Shown piece by piece: positions 1 through 8,299 of a DNA stretch of 64,000 nt (positions within the stretch are counted from its first letter, which is position 1; each line of letters opens with the position of its first letter). The notes beneath the pieces are model-generated. The model saw only the letters and a program-made list of their open reading frames with translations, ran no database searches and was not told the DNA's origin. The position numbers were made by a program, and so were the translations under genes. This DNA comes from Microbispora rosea (lineage in GTDB: Bacteria; Actinomycetota; Actinomycetes; Streptosporangiales; Streptosporangiaceae). The DNA lies in contig NZ_FTNI01000017.1 of the NCBI RefSeq assembly GCF_900156315.1, positions 62,001 through 126,000 of the forward strand, written 5' to 3'.

Positions 1-1009
1 CCTCGCCGCGCAGGGAGTTCAGGAGGAACCGGTTCTGCGCCACGGTCAGCAGCACGATCGCCGGGTCCGGCAGGCTGGACTTCACCCGCAGCCCCAGCAC
101 CACGTCCTGCAGGTGCCGGCCGTCGAGCGAGAAGATCGAGTCGTCGGCCCGGCCGAACCTGTCGGTGAAGTGCTCGCGGGTCCGCGAGCGCCCTCCCTCG
201 CAGATGGCGAGCACGTGCTCCTTGGCCACGGCGTCCTGGCGCTCCGCGACGTCGAATCTTTCGGGCACCAGGCGGATGCGGGCGGACCTCTCGTTCGCCA
301 TCTCCAGCAGGGTGTCCTCGATGTAGGCGATTCGGATGTTCCGCGGGCCGTAGCCGCGGATCGAATCCGGACCGGCCGGCCACATCTCGCTGTAGGACCC
401 CTCGGTGAACAGCCGCGACTGGACGTCCTCCGGGAGGTTCAGATACTGGCGGCTCTGCACCGTCACGACCTGCTGCCGCCGGTTGTTGCCCTGTGTGGCG
501 TTCTTCCACACGATCTGCTGCCCGTCCTCGGTCCAGCGGCCGTCGTAGATCGTGATGGTGACCCGTTGCCCCATGAGGTGGTCGAGGAGCAGGGCGAAGG
601 CCAGCCCGACGGGCCCGCCGCCGGAGACGGTGACGTGCAGGACCTGCTCCGGTTCGATGTCCGGAACCGGCGGGCGGAACCGCTGCATCAGGGAGGTGTT
701 CACGACCGTCTCGGAGTCGTCGAACGCCTCGAAGCGGAACGTCTCCCCTCCGATGGCGATCGTGTCGCCGGGCCGGAGCACATGCGTGGTGACGCGCCTG
801 CCGTTGACCAGCGTCCCGTTGCTGCTGCCCCGGTCGAGTAGCACGTAGCCCTCGGCCTCGCGGCGCACCTCCGCGTGGAAGCGGGAGGCCCTCTCACTCG
901 TGATCACCACACTGTTGTCGCCTCTGCGACCGAAGGTGATCGGCTTGTCGTCGATCGGGAAACGCTGACCGGCAAGGGGACCCTCATGCCCGACTATCGC
1001 AGGTGGCAT
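1..1009 (-). CDS. FHA domain fused to FAD/NAD(P)-binding Rossmann domain (3' end outside window)
   Basis: The frame is open from an ATG at 1009 to the window edge (336 codons), so the C-terminus is missing. A purine-rich GGGGG lies just upstream of the ATG. Residues about 15-100 are an FHA phosphothreonine-binding domain: GR at 27-28, the SRFH core at 42-45 and SSNGT at 62-66. After a short linker, GGGPVGL at residues 130-136 is a dinucleotide-binding glycine motif of the kind seen in flavin monooxygenases, and the following part (Q-Q-V-V-T-V-Q-S region) looks like an aromatic-ring hydroxylase fold. FHA domains dock on Ser/Thr-kinase-phosphorylated partners, so phospho-regulated redox activity is possible, but this is inference. 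The FAD assignment rests on the glycine motif and the substrate is unknown. Confidence 0.8.
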   Translation of the reverse strand, partial: MPPAIVGHEGPLAGQRFPIDDKPITFGRRGDNSVVITSERASRFHAEVRREAEGYVLLDRGSSNGTLVNGRRVTTHVLRPGDTIAIGGETFRFEAFDDSETVVNTSLMQRFRPPVPDIEPEQVLHVTVSGGGPVGLAFALLLDHLMGQRVTITIYDGRWTEDGQQIVWKNATQGNNRRQQVVTVQSRQYLNLPEDVQSRLFTEGSYSEMWPAGPDSIRGYGPRNIRIAYIEDTLLEMANERSARIRLVPERFDVAERQDAVAKEHVLAICEGGRSRTREHFTDRFGRADDSIFSLDGRHLQDVVLGLRVKSSLPDPAIVLLTVAQNRFLLNSLRGE

Positions 1010-1177
1010 CGGTTTACCCCCTTTCCCTCGGAATCACCGATGCGATCATTTATCGTGACATGCTTCCCGGCTGCTGCAAAGGTCCCAGTCAGGAAGGGCG
1101 ACCACCCCCGTGCCGGCGAGGCGGGCGCCGTCGCGCCCTTCGCCCCTGCACCGCCGGACCGGTTCCATCCGATGTGC

Positions 1178-1846
1178 TCACTGCGTGATGAGGAACCCGT
1201 TGTGGTCGCGGGCCACCCCGCCGGCGCGGGCGGCGATCGCGAGGGCGGCCCGACGGGCGGCGGCGGGAACCTCCGTGCCGTAGCCGCCGTCCGCCGACAG
1301 CTCGTACGTCACGTCGTCGGCGTCCCACTCGGTGACGAAGACCTCGATCGGGCTCTCGGCGCTGGTCAGCAGCGTCGTTCCCGCCTCGGTCACCGCCGCG
1401 ACGACCAGGCCGGGCACGTCGTCCGCGAGCAGGCCGATCACCTCGTCCACCGGGACGGGCCGTCCGCCGGTGACCTCGGCCAAGTCCTCCGGGGGCTCCT
1501 GGCACTCCGGGTGCTCCCGGCCGCCGAGCCGCTCGGCCAGCCCCCGCACGAGCAGGCTCGGCCGGGCGAAGTCGCCGCCCGCCTCGCTGTCGATGGTGCG
1601 GGCGAAGAACGCGGCCCCCCAGCCCGCCGGAAGCCCCGCCCTGGCCGCCAGCTCCGGGGTCAGCTCGATCGGCCCGCGCAGCTCGACGTTCTCGCCGATC
1701 TTGAAGCCTCGCCCGTACGGCCCGGCCTGCGGGTCGTGCAGCCGCACCGTCTCCAGCACGGTCGCGGGATCGGGCGCGTACGGCAGCAGCAGCGTCGGCC
1801 CCCTGCGCAGCCGCCGGGCCAGGAAGAAATCGGAGATGACACCCAT
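1178..1846 (-). CDS. Hypothetical protein, 222 aa
   Basis: A complete frame from ATG (1846) to TGA, with typical high-GC third positions. The protein begins MGVISDFFLARR and has no obvious signal peptide or membrane segment. It looks like a soluble, mixed alpha/beta protein rich in Asp/Glu/Gly. I recognise no catalytic motif or family. It is transcribed in the same direction as the unknown gene upstream (start near 2858) with about 60 bp between them, so the two may be co-transcribed, but neither suggests a role. The coding call is reasonably safe because of length and composition; the function is unknown. Confidence 0.7.
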   Translation of the reverse strand: MGVISDFFLARRLRRGPTLLLPYAPDPATVLETVRLHDPQAGPYGRGFKIGENVELRGPIELTPELAARAGLPAGWGAAFFARTIDSEAGGDFARPSLLVRGLAERLGGREHPECQEPPEDLAEVTGGRPVPVDEVIGLLADDVPGLVVAAVTEAGTTLLTSAESPIEVFVTEWDADDVTYELSADGGYGTEVPAAARRAALAIAARAGGVARDHNGFLITQ

Positions 1847-1907
1847 GCGGCCACTGTTCCGCCCGCCACTTGTGGCCGTCTTGGAACCAGGTTGCCCCGC
1901 CGGGCGG

Positions 1908-2858
1908 CTAGGCGTACGCGATCTGGCGCATCCTCGCGCAGATCCCGCCGGGATCGCCCAGGTAGCGCCAGGGGGTCTCGGTCACCAGATCGCCGAGCGC
2001 CTCGAACCGCTCCCTGGCCGCGACGTGGTCGCCCGCCAGGACGAAGGCGCAGGCGAACACGTTGTGGTCCTCCGGCCAGCCCGGCCGCCGCCGGTAGGCC
2101 GGGTGCCGCACGGAGCGGTCGGCGGCGGCGCGCAGCTCGGCCCTGACGTCGGGCCGCGCCATGTACTCGTCGTCCTCGCCCCTGTCCAGTGACAGCCACT
2201 TCTCCAGGTGCGCCTCGGCGACGAGCCTGCCCAGCGGGCTTCCCGGAGGAGCATCCGCCACGGTCCGCCGGGCGAAGGCGAACATCTCCTCCTCGCTGCC
2301 GAACCATTTCGCGCACAGCCACTGCAGCATCTGCGCGTGGGTGTGCAGGTGCCCGGGGTGCCGGCTCGTCGCCGCGTGGAAGCGCCGCAGCGCCTCCTCC
2401 CGCCCCACCTGGCGGCCCCGCGCGGAGACGACGAGGAACGACCACGCCGCCACGTCGTCAGGATCGCGCTCGACGACCTCGTCGAGGCAGTCCTCGGCCA
2501 TCTTGAGGCGCCGGTGGAACTCGCGGAACTGCTGGTCGCTGGTCTGATCCGCCGTGGCGGCGCCGCGGGCCTCCCACGCCCACCTGATCCCGTGCGCGCC
2601 TTTCACCAGGAGCGGCAGCGTGGAGCCCGGCTCGGCCGCGATCCATTCGTCGGCCCAGTCCTGCACGCCTTTCACCGATCCGCAGACGTTCAGGTAGAAG
2701 GCCCGGTCGTCCGGGTCGCTGACGGACCGGAGGAAGGACCCGGCGGAACGCCAGTCGCGGGCCGCCAGCACCGACCGCAGCCCCGCGGCGCCCGGATCGC
2801 CCATTGAAGGGTCGATATCGATATTTACACGTCTTCTCTGGAAAAGGCGGAAAGGCAT
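1908..2858 (-). CDS. Hypothetical TPR-like/helical protein, 316 aa
   Basis: The frame runs from an ATG at 2858 to a stop at 1908; an internal ATG at 2804 (MGDPGAAG) is an alternative start, and neither has a strong ribosome-binding site. From residue 20 the sequence is almost entirely amphipathic helices with recurring W/A/L/R patterns (for example WRSAGSFLRSVSD, DRAFYLNVCGS, EEALRRFHAATSRHP), as in tetratricopeptide-like helical repeats or the DUF4034-type proteins of actinobacteria. No signal peptide or membrane span is seen. The 5' end lies about 50 bp from the divergent M48 protease gene, so the two share a promoter region. Function is unknown; a scaffolding role would be a guess. Confidence 0.7.
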   Translation of the reverse strand: MPFRLFQRRRVNIDIDPSMGDPGAAGLRSVLAARDWRSAGSFLRSVSDPDDRAFYLNVCGSVKGVQDWADEWIAAEPGSTLPLLVKGAHGIRWAWEARGAATADQTSDQQFREFHRRLKMAEDCLDEVVERDPDDVAAWSFLVVSARGRQVGREEALRRFHAATSRHPGHLHTHAQMLQWLCAKWFGSEEEMFAFARRTVADAPPGSPLGRLVAEAHLEKWLSLDRGEDDEYMARPDVRAELRAAADRSVRHPAYRRRPGWPEDHNVFACAFVLAGDHVAARERFEALGDLVTETPWRYLGDPGGICARMRQIAYA

Positions 2859-2911
2859 GCGGCGAATGGTACATAAATAGCCGATCAGCTCAATCGAGAG
2901 TGTGTGAACGG

Positions 2912-4747
2912 ATGAACACCATACGGGCCGGGTTCAGCCTGGCCATGCTCGCGGGATTCTTCGTGCTGGCGGCCGTGCAGGTCGCCGGGCTCGTGGCGCT
3001 CGTCGTGCTGCTGTCCACGGTGATGGCCGGGCTCGTCGCGGTGAAGCTGCTGTGGCCGATCTTCGCCGCCACCACCTGGGCGGTCGGCCGCGGCGTGTGG
3101 CGGGCGGTGCGCTCCCGGCCGGAGCCGCCCACAGGCCTGCCGCTGCCCGCCGACCGGGCGCCGATGCTGTGGGCGACCGTCCGCGAGCTGGCGGCGGAGG
3201 CGCGCACCCGGATACCAGAGGAGATCTGGCTGACCGCGGAGGTCAACGCCGCCGTGCAGGAGGAGTCGCGTCTCCTCGGGCTCGCCGGGGGACGCCGCCG
3301 CCTCTACGTCGGGCTGCCGCTGCTGCAGACCATGACGGTGGGGCAGATGCGGGCCGTGCTCGCGCACGAGCTCGGGCACTACTCCGCACGCCACACCCGC
3401 CTGTCCGCGCCCGCGTACCGGGGCAGGCTGGTCATCGCCCACACCCTTGACCGGATCGGGCCGCACAATCCGGCGGGCTGGCTCTTCCGCGCGTACGCCC
3501 GGCTCTACCTCCTGGTCGACCGGGCGGGGTCGCGCCGCCAGGAGCTGGAGGCGGACCTCGCGTCGGCCCGGGCGGCGGGAGCCGACGCGGCGGCCGGCGC
3601 GCTGCGCGAGATCCGCGTCCTGGACGCCGCCTGGGACTTCTTCATGGATCAGTACGTCCGTCTCGGCTGGGAGTCCGGATACGCCCCGGCCGACCTGTTC
3701 GCCGGGTTCGGCGCGCTGGTGGCGGCACGCCGGGACGAGCTGGACGATCTGCGCGCCCACGAGCCGGACGACAGCGGCACCAGGTGGGACACGCACCCGC
3801 CCTTGTCCGAACGGCTCGCCGCCCTCACGGCCGCGCCCCGCATGGCGGCGCCGCTCGACACCCGGCCCGCGGCGATGCTGCTCGCGGACATCGCCGAGGC
3901 CGGGCGCGCGCTGCAGCAGGTGGCGATCGACAGCGGAGAGCGCGCCCTGCTGCCCTGGCCCGAGCTCACCGCGGCGGCCCTCGCCGCGCAGCTCCAGCGC
4001 GAGGCCGACGCGATCTTCCGTGTGATCGCCCGTACGACCGGGAGACCCGCGGCCGGGCCGGCCGACGTGGTCGACTCCATCGCGGCCGGGCAGCTCACGA
4101 CGATCGCGCAGCCCTTCTTCCCGACCGCCACCCGGCGGGAGGTGGGCCCGCTGTTCGCCGAACCGCTGGAGACCCTGCTCAGGCTCGCCGCGCTGCGGTC
4201 CGGTGTCGCGCGGTGGTGGCACTCCTGGAGCGGCCCGGCGGAGTTCCGCGGCGTACGGGGCGACGAGCTGCCGCTGGGGAAGATCGCGACGCTCGCGGTC
4301 ACGCCGGGCGGCCTGCAGGCGGCCCTCGCAGAGCTGGCCGCGCTCGGCGTCGACGTCCGGCGGGCGGCACCGGCCGACACGGCCCCGAGCACCTTCGGCT
4401 CCGCCTTGGTCGGCGGCCTGGCGAACGTGCGCGCGGACGGGGTCGAGCACGACCTGTTCGTGCTGACCACCGGGCTCGTCCTGGTCGCGAACCCCGGCAA
4501 GTCGGACAACGGGCGGCAGCGCATGCGAGACCTGCTCGGCACGACGACCGCCGTGAGCCTGGCCGAGCGGAACCGGTTCGTCGCCTTCGAGGAGATCGAG
4601 AGCGCCCGGATCGGCAAGCAGATCCCGCTCGACGCCGAACTCGTGCTCTACAGCGGCGCGACCCTGCGGCTGCGGGAACGGTGGAGCAGCGACGAACTGG
4701 ACGACGACAGCCGCAAGCGCCTCGTCTCCCTGCTCGAGAACGTCTGA
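2912..4747 (+). CDS. M48-family membrane zinc metalloprotease
   Basis: A 611-aa protein from ATG 2912; an in-frame GTG at 2900 is a possible alternative. Residues about 6-45 form one or two hydrophobic segments that anchor it in the membrane. The gluzincin motif HELGH is at residues 152-156, and a downstream ELEAD supplies the third zinc-ligand glutamate, as in Ste24/HtpX-type M48 peptidases. The C-terminal half carries a TDTHPPLSER-like segment typical of M48 proteins and an extra domain of unknown function. The family removes or cleaves membrane and misfolded proteins; the specific substrate here is unknown. It stands alone between an unknown divergent gene and a convergent DUF2277 gene. 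Confidence 0.88.
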   Translation: MNTIRAGFSLAMLAGFFVLAAVQVAGLVALVVLLSTVMAGLVAVKLLWPIFAATTWAVGRGVWRAVRSRPEPPTGLPLPADRAPMLWATVRELAAEARTRIPEEIWLTAEVNAAVQEESRLLGLAGGRRRLYVGLPLLQTMTVGQMRAVLAHELGHYSARHTRLSAPAYRGRLVIAHTLDRIGPHNPAGWLFRAYARLYLLVDRAGSRRQELEADLASARAAGADAAAGALREIRVLDAAWDFFMDQYVRLGWESGYAPADLFAGFGALVAARRDELDDLRAHEPDDSGTRWDTHPPLSERLAALTAAPRMAAPLDTRPAAMLLADIAEAGRALQQVAIDSGERALLPWPELTAAALAAQLQREADAIFRVIARTTGRPAAGPADVVDSIAAGQLTTIAQPFFPTATRREVGPLFAEPLETLLRLAALRSGVARWWHSWSGPAEFRGVRGDELPLGKIATLAVTPGGLQAALAELAALGVDVRRAAPADTAPSTFGSALVGGLANVRADGVEHDLFVLTTGLVLVANPGKSDNGRQRMRDLLGTTTAVSLAERNRFVAFEEIESARIGKQIPLDAELVLYSGATLRLRERWSSDELDDDSRKRLVSLLENV

Positions 4748-4751
4748 GCGG

Positions 4752-4970
4752 CTACCGTGCGGCCGAGCCGCGGACCTGGAGGGTGGCCAGCAGCGCCGTG
4801 CTGGCCTGCGCGATCTCCTCGACCGCTCGGTCGAACGCCTCGGCGTTGTGCGCGGCGGGCGCGCGGAAGCCGGAGATCTTGCGGACGTACTGGAGGGCCG
4901 CCGCCCGGATGTCCTCCTCGGTCACCTCGTCGGTGAAGGGCGGGCGCAGGGTCTTGATGCTTCGGCACAT
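4752..4970 (-). CDS. DUF2277 family protein, 72 aa
   Basis: A 72-residue protein beginning MCRSIKTLRPPF, the invariant N-terminal signature of DUF2277, followed by a helical body (TEEDIRAAALQYVRKISG). The early Cys-Arg-Ser-Ile-Lys is the conserved block of the family. No function is established for it. The gene is convergent with the M48 protease gene; the two stop codons are only a few bases apart. Length and signature make the family call firm, but nothing in the context assigns a role. Confidence 0.85.
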   Translation of the reverse strand: MCRSIKTLRPPFTDEVTEEDIRAAALQYVRKISGFRAPAAHNAEAFDRAVEEIAQASTALLATLQVRGSAAR

Positions 4971-4999
4971 GACCCCATACTGACCGATCCGAGGACCGG

Positions 5000-5734
5000 T
5001 CAGGGGTGCAGAACGGCCAGGCCGAAGTCCTCGGCCACCTTGCGCAGCATCGCGGCCAGCTCCTCGCGGTCGATCGCGTCGATGCGCTCGGCGGGACCGG
5101 ACACCGACATCGCCGCGAACGCCCGCCCGCCGTCGTGGACCGGCACGGCCATGCAGTGGACCCCGCTCTCCTCCTCGCCCAGGTCGAGCGCGTACCCCCG
5201 GGCGCGCACCCGGTCGAGCTCCTCCAGCAGCTCGCCGACCGCCGTGATCGTCCGGTCCGTACGGCGGGGCAGCCCGGTGCGCCGGAACACCGCCTCCGCG
5301 TCCTCCCGCCCGGCCAGCAGGGCCTTGCCGACGGCCGTGCTGTGCGGCAGCACCCGGCGGCCGACCTCGGCGAACATCCGCAGCCTGCGCGGCGAGGGCA
5401 CCTGGGCCACGTAGACGACGTAGTCGCCCTCCAGCACCGCGAGGTTGGCGGTCTCGCCCGACAGCTCCACGAGCCTCGCGAGATAGGGCTCGGCCCAGAC
5501 CGCGAGCATCCGCTCGGCCACGCCGCCGATCCGCACGAGCGCGCCGCCGAGGGCGTAGCGCCGGTCGGACTCCTGCCGGACGTATCCGCGGGCCAGCAGC
5601 GTCTGTAACAGCCGGTGGATCGTCCCGTACGGCAGGCCGGTCGTGGCGGCGATCTCCGACAGACCGGCCTGGCCGCCGTGCTCCGACAGTGCCTCCAGCA
5701 CGTCCAGCGCCCGGTCGACGCTCTGCACGCTCAC
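5000..5734 (-). CDS. IclR-family transcriptional regulator (glyoxylate/glycolate locus)
   Basis: A 244-aa protein from a GTG at 5734 preceded by GAGGAGGGCGCG, an excellent ribosome-binding site. Residues 1-60 are the IclR winged helix-turn-helix (SVDRALDVLEALSEH, LSEIAATTGLPYGTIHRLLQTL). The rest is the effector-binding GAF-like domain with the usual LPHSTAVGKALLA and C-terminal SVSGP segments. It is the last gene of a minus-strand block aceB-glcD-glcE-glcF-iclR, 28 bp after glcF. IclR proteins commonly bind glyoxylate, pyruvate or aromatic acids, so local control of glyoxylate/glycolate metabolism is the natural inference; whether it represses or activates cannot be read from the sequence. 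Confidence 0.88.
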   Translation of the reverse strand: MSVQSVDRALDVLEALSEHGGQAGLSEIAATTGLPYGTIHRLLQTLLARGYVRQESDRRYALGGALVRIGGVAERMLAVWAEPYLARLVELSGETANLAVLEGDYVVYVAQVPSPRRLRMFAEVGRRVLPHSTAVGKALLAGREDAEAVFRRTGLPRRTDRTITAVGELLEELDRVRARGYALDLGEEESGVHCMAVPVHDGGRAFAAMSVSGPAERIDAIDREELAAMLRKVAEDFGLAVLHP

Positions 5735-5762
5735 CGCGCCCTCCTCCTCGGCGGTGTCATCC

Positions 5763-7013
5763 TCAACGCGGGGACCGCCCCAGCATGCCGGGTTCCAGTC
5801 CGCGCAGCGAGGCGTCGAGCACCTCGGCCGTGTGCGCGACCCGGATCTCGCCCTTGCCCGCCCTGCGCACGGCGGCCGCGATCTGCATCGTGCATCCCGG
5901 GTTGGCCGACACCAGCACGTCGGCGCCGGCGGCGAGCACCCGCTCGGCCTTGCGGTCGCCCAGCTGTCTGGCCGCCTCGGGCTGCACGAGGTTGTAGGTG
6001 CCCGCGGACCCGCAGCAGATCGCGGCCTCCTCGACCTCCCGCAGCTCCAGCTCCGGAATCGCGCGCAGCAGCTCGCGCGGCTGCGCGCGCACGCCCTGGG
6101 CGTGGGCCAGATGACAGGCGTCGTGATAGGCGACCGTGACCGGCAGCGGATGGCGTTCGGCGACCGGACCCAGTTCGGCCAGGAACTCCGCCAGGTCGCG
6201 GGTCCGCAGCGCCTCGGCGCGGGCCGCCCAGCCGGGCTCGCCGGCCAGCACCTCGGCGTAGTCCTTCATGCTCGATCCGCAGCCCGCCGCGTTCACCACC
6301 ACGGCGTCCACGGCGGCCCGTTCGAAGGTGGCGATCGTGCGGCGGGCGAACCTGCGCGCCTCGGCCTCGCGGCCCGAGTGCAGCGACAGCGCCCCGCAGC
6401 AGCCCTGCCGCGGCGGGATCACCACGTCGCACCCCTCGAGCGCGAGCACCCGGGCCGTCGCCGCGTTGACCTGCGGGAAGAACTCGCCCTGCACGCAGCC
6501 GGTGAGCAGCCCGACCCGCGCCCTGCGGCGTCGCCTCGCCCGCACCAGCGGCGGCAGCCTTATGGGCCGGGGGACGCGGGGGGCGAGCTCGGCCATCGCG
6601 CCGAGAGAGGGGTGCACCTGCTCGAGGAACGGCTGCAGGCGCCTGCTCAGCCGCATCGGCAGCCGCATCGCCCGCAGCCTGCGCCGGTAGGGGAACAGCG
6701 CGAACACCAGCGCCCGGATCGCGCGCTCGTCGGGGCGGCGCACGTGCTCACGCTCGACGACCGCGCGGGTCTGCTCGATCAGCCGGTCGTACCGGACGCC
6801 CGACGGGCAGGCGGTGACGCACGCCATGCAGCCCAGGCAGGCGTCGAAGTGGCCGGCCATCGCGTCGGTGAGCGGCGTGCCCTCGACGTGCTGCCCCATG
6901 AGGTGGATGCGCCCGCGCGGGGAGTCCATCTCCTCGCCCCACAGCACGTACGTCGGGCAGGTGGGCAGGCAGAACCCACAGTGGACGCAGTCTCTGATCA
7001 GCTCGGGATCCAT
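5763..7013 (-). CDS. glcF: Glycolate oxidase iron-sulfur subunit GlcF
   Basis: A 416-aa protein whose ATG (7013) shares a base with the TGA of glcE. Two 4Fe-4S cluster motifs are clear: C9-x2-C12-x2-C15-x3-C19 and C59-x2-C62-x2-C65-x3-C69. Two CCG (heterodisulfide reductase-type) domains follow, with GCCGALSLHSG in the first and ICCGSAGTYNL in the second. In the GlcDEF complex this subunit passes electrons from the flavin subunits to the membrane quinone pool as glycolate is oxidised to glyoxylate. The arrangement glcD-glcE-glcF with overlapping start/stop codons supports co-translation of one complex. Confidence 0.93.
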   Translation of the reverse strand: MDPELIRDCVHCGFCLPTCPTYVLWGEEMDSPRGRIHLMGQHVEGTPLTDAMAGHFDACLGCMACVTACPSGVRYDRLIEQTRAVVEREHVRRPDERAIRALVFALFPYRRRLRAMRLPMRLSRRLQPFLEQVHPSLGAMAELAPRVPRPIRLPPLVRARRRRRARVGLLTGCVQGEFFPQVNAATARVLALEGCDVVIPPRQGCCGALSLHSGREAEARRFARRTIATFERAAVDAVVVNAAGCGSSMKDYAEVLAGEPGWAARAEALRTRDLAEFLAELGPVAERHPLPVTVAYHDACHLAHAQGVRAQPRELLRAIPELELREVEEAAICCGSAGTYNLVQPEAARQLGDRKAERVLAAGADVLVSANPGCTMQIAAAVRRAGKGEIRVAHTAEVLDASLRGLEPGMLGRSPR

Positions 7014-8299
7014 CAGATGCCTCCGACGAAACGACCGGGGGAGAGCCGGCGATCGGGGTCGAACCGCTCCTTGACCCGGCGCATCAGGTGGAGCGCGCCG
7101 GCATGCCCCCACCGGTCCAGGCGGCGCGCGGCCTCCGGAGGCGCGGCGAGCACGACGACGCGCCCGCCGAACATCCCCTCGGCGTCGTCGCGCACCAGGC
7201 CGGTGAACCCGGCGATCTCATGGGGCAGGCCCCGCAGACCGATGTGCAGGGTCCCGGCGGCGAGCGAGCCGCGGATCGCCGGCCGCGCCCCCGACGCGTC
7301 GGCGGCCTGCCGCATAACGGGGAGCAGGTGCGGAAGGGAGGAGACGCCGATCCTGAGCTCCAGCAGCGTGTCGTCGTCCGACGAGGGAAGCCGGTTCCAC
7401 CAGGGCGGCGGCTCCTCGGCCACCTCCGCCGTGCCGCCCATCGGTTCGCCCATCAGCTCACACAGCGTCTTGCCGCGCTCGGCCGCGGCGGCGCCCTCCA
7501 CGAGGATCGCCACCGTGCAGGGGCCCTCCACGTCGGGCCAGTCGATCTCCACCGCGCTCGGCTCCAGCGGCGACTCGGTCACCGCGGGGACCGCCGTCAG
7601 CAGGACGTCGGCCGCCGACATGACCTGCCCGGTCTCGGTCACCGGCCGTTCGACGGTCGCCGTCACCCAGGCGCGGGCGGCGGGCAGGGGATGGAGGCGG
7701 AACGTCGCGTCCGCGATGATCCCGAGCGTGCCGTACGAACCGGTGAACAGCTTGCCGAGGTCGTATCCGGCGACGTTCTTGACGACCTTCCCGCCCGACT
7801 TGGCGATCGTGCCGTCGGCGAGCACGACCGTGACGCCGATGAGCAGGTCGCGGGCCGTGCCGTGGCGGAACCTGCGCGGCCCGGCGATGCCGGTGGCAAG
7901 CAGCCCGCCGACCGTGGTGCCCGGCACGGGCACGTCGAGCGCGAGCTCCTGACCTTCCTCGGCGAGAGCGCGCGCCAGCGCCTCCACGGTCACCCCGGCC
8001 TGCGCCCGGACGACCAGGTCGCCCGCGGCGTGCTCCGGCACCCGGTTCAGGCAGCACAGGTCGACGAGCACGTCGCAGCGGTCGGGCTTGGCGCCCCAGT
8101 GCAGCTTGGTGCCGCCGCCCGTCGCGACGGCGGCCAGGTCGTGCGCGGCGCACACCCGCATCACGACCGCGATCTCCTCGGCCGACTCGGGCAGCGCCAC
8201 CCAGCGCGGCCGCACTCCCGCGACCTCGTCCCCGTCGCCGGCCGCGCGCACGGTCACGCCGGTCGCCTCCAGCGCGTCCCCGACGTCCCGCGTGTCCAT
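7013..8299 (-). CDS. glcE: Glycolate oxidase FAD-binding subunit GlcE
   Basis: A 428-aa protein starting MDTRDVGDALEATGV at an ATG (8299) whose first base is the last base of the glcD stop codon. It carries a FAD-binding type 4 (PCMH/VAO) fold: VATGGGTKLHWG for the pyrophosphate, VPGTTVGGLLATG and SGGKVVKNVAGYDLGKLF. The last two are hallmarks of GlcE, the shorter second flavin subunit. The C-terminus RFDPDRRLSPGRFVGGI matches the family ending. It works with GlcD and GlcF in respiratory glycolate oxidation at the inner face of the membrane. The same region is open in an overlapping frame that continues into glcD, but composition and homology pick this frame. Confidence 0.93.
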   Translation of the reverse strand: MDTRDVGDALEATGVTVRAAGDGDEVAGVRPRWVALPESAEEIAVVMRVCAAHDLAAVATGGGTKLHWGAKPDRCDVLVDLCCLNRVPEHAAGDLVVRAQAGVTVEALARALAEEGQELALDVPVPGTTVGGLLATGIAGPRRFRHGTARDLLIGVTVVLADGTIAKSGGKVVKNVAGYDLGKLFTGSYGTLGIIADATFRLHPLPAARAWVTATVERPVTETGQVMSAADVLLTAVPAVTESPLEPSAVEIDWPDVEGPCTVAILVEGAAAAERGKTLCELMGEPMGGTAEVAEEPPPWWNRLPSSDDDTLLELRIGVSSLPHLLPVMRQAADASGARPAIRGSLAAGTLHIGLRGLPHEIAGFTGLVRDDAEGMFGGRVVVLAAPPEAARRLDRWGHAGALHLMRRVKERFDPDRRLSPGRFVGGI

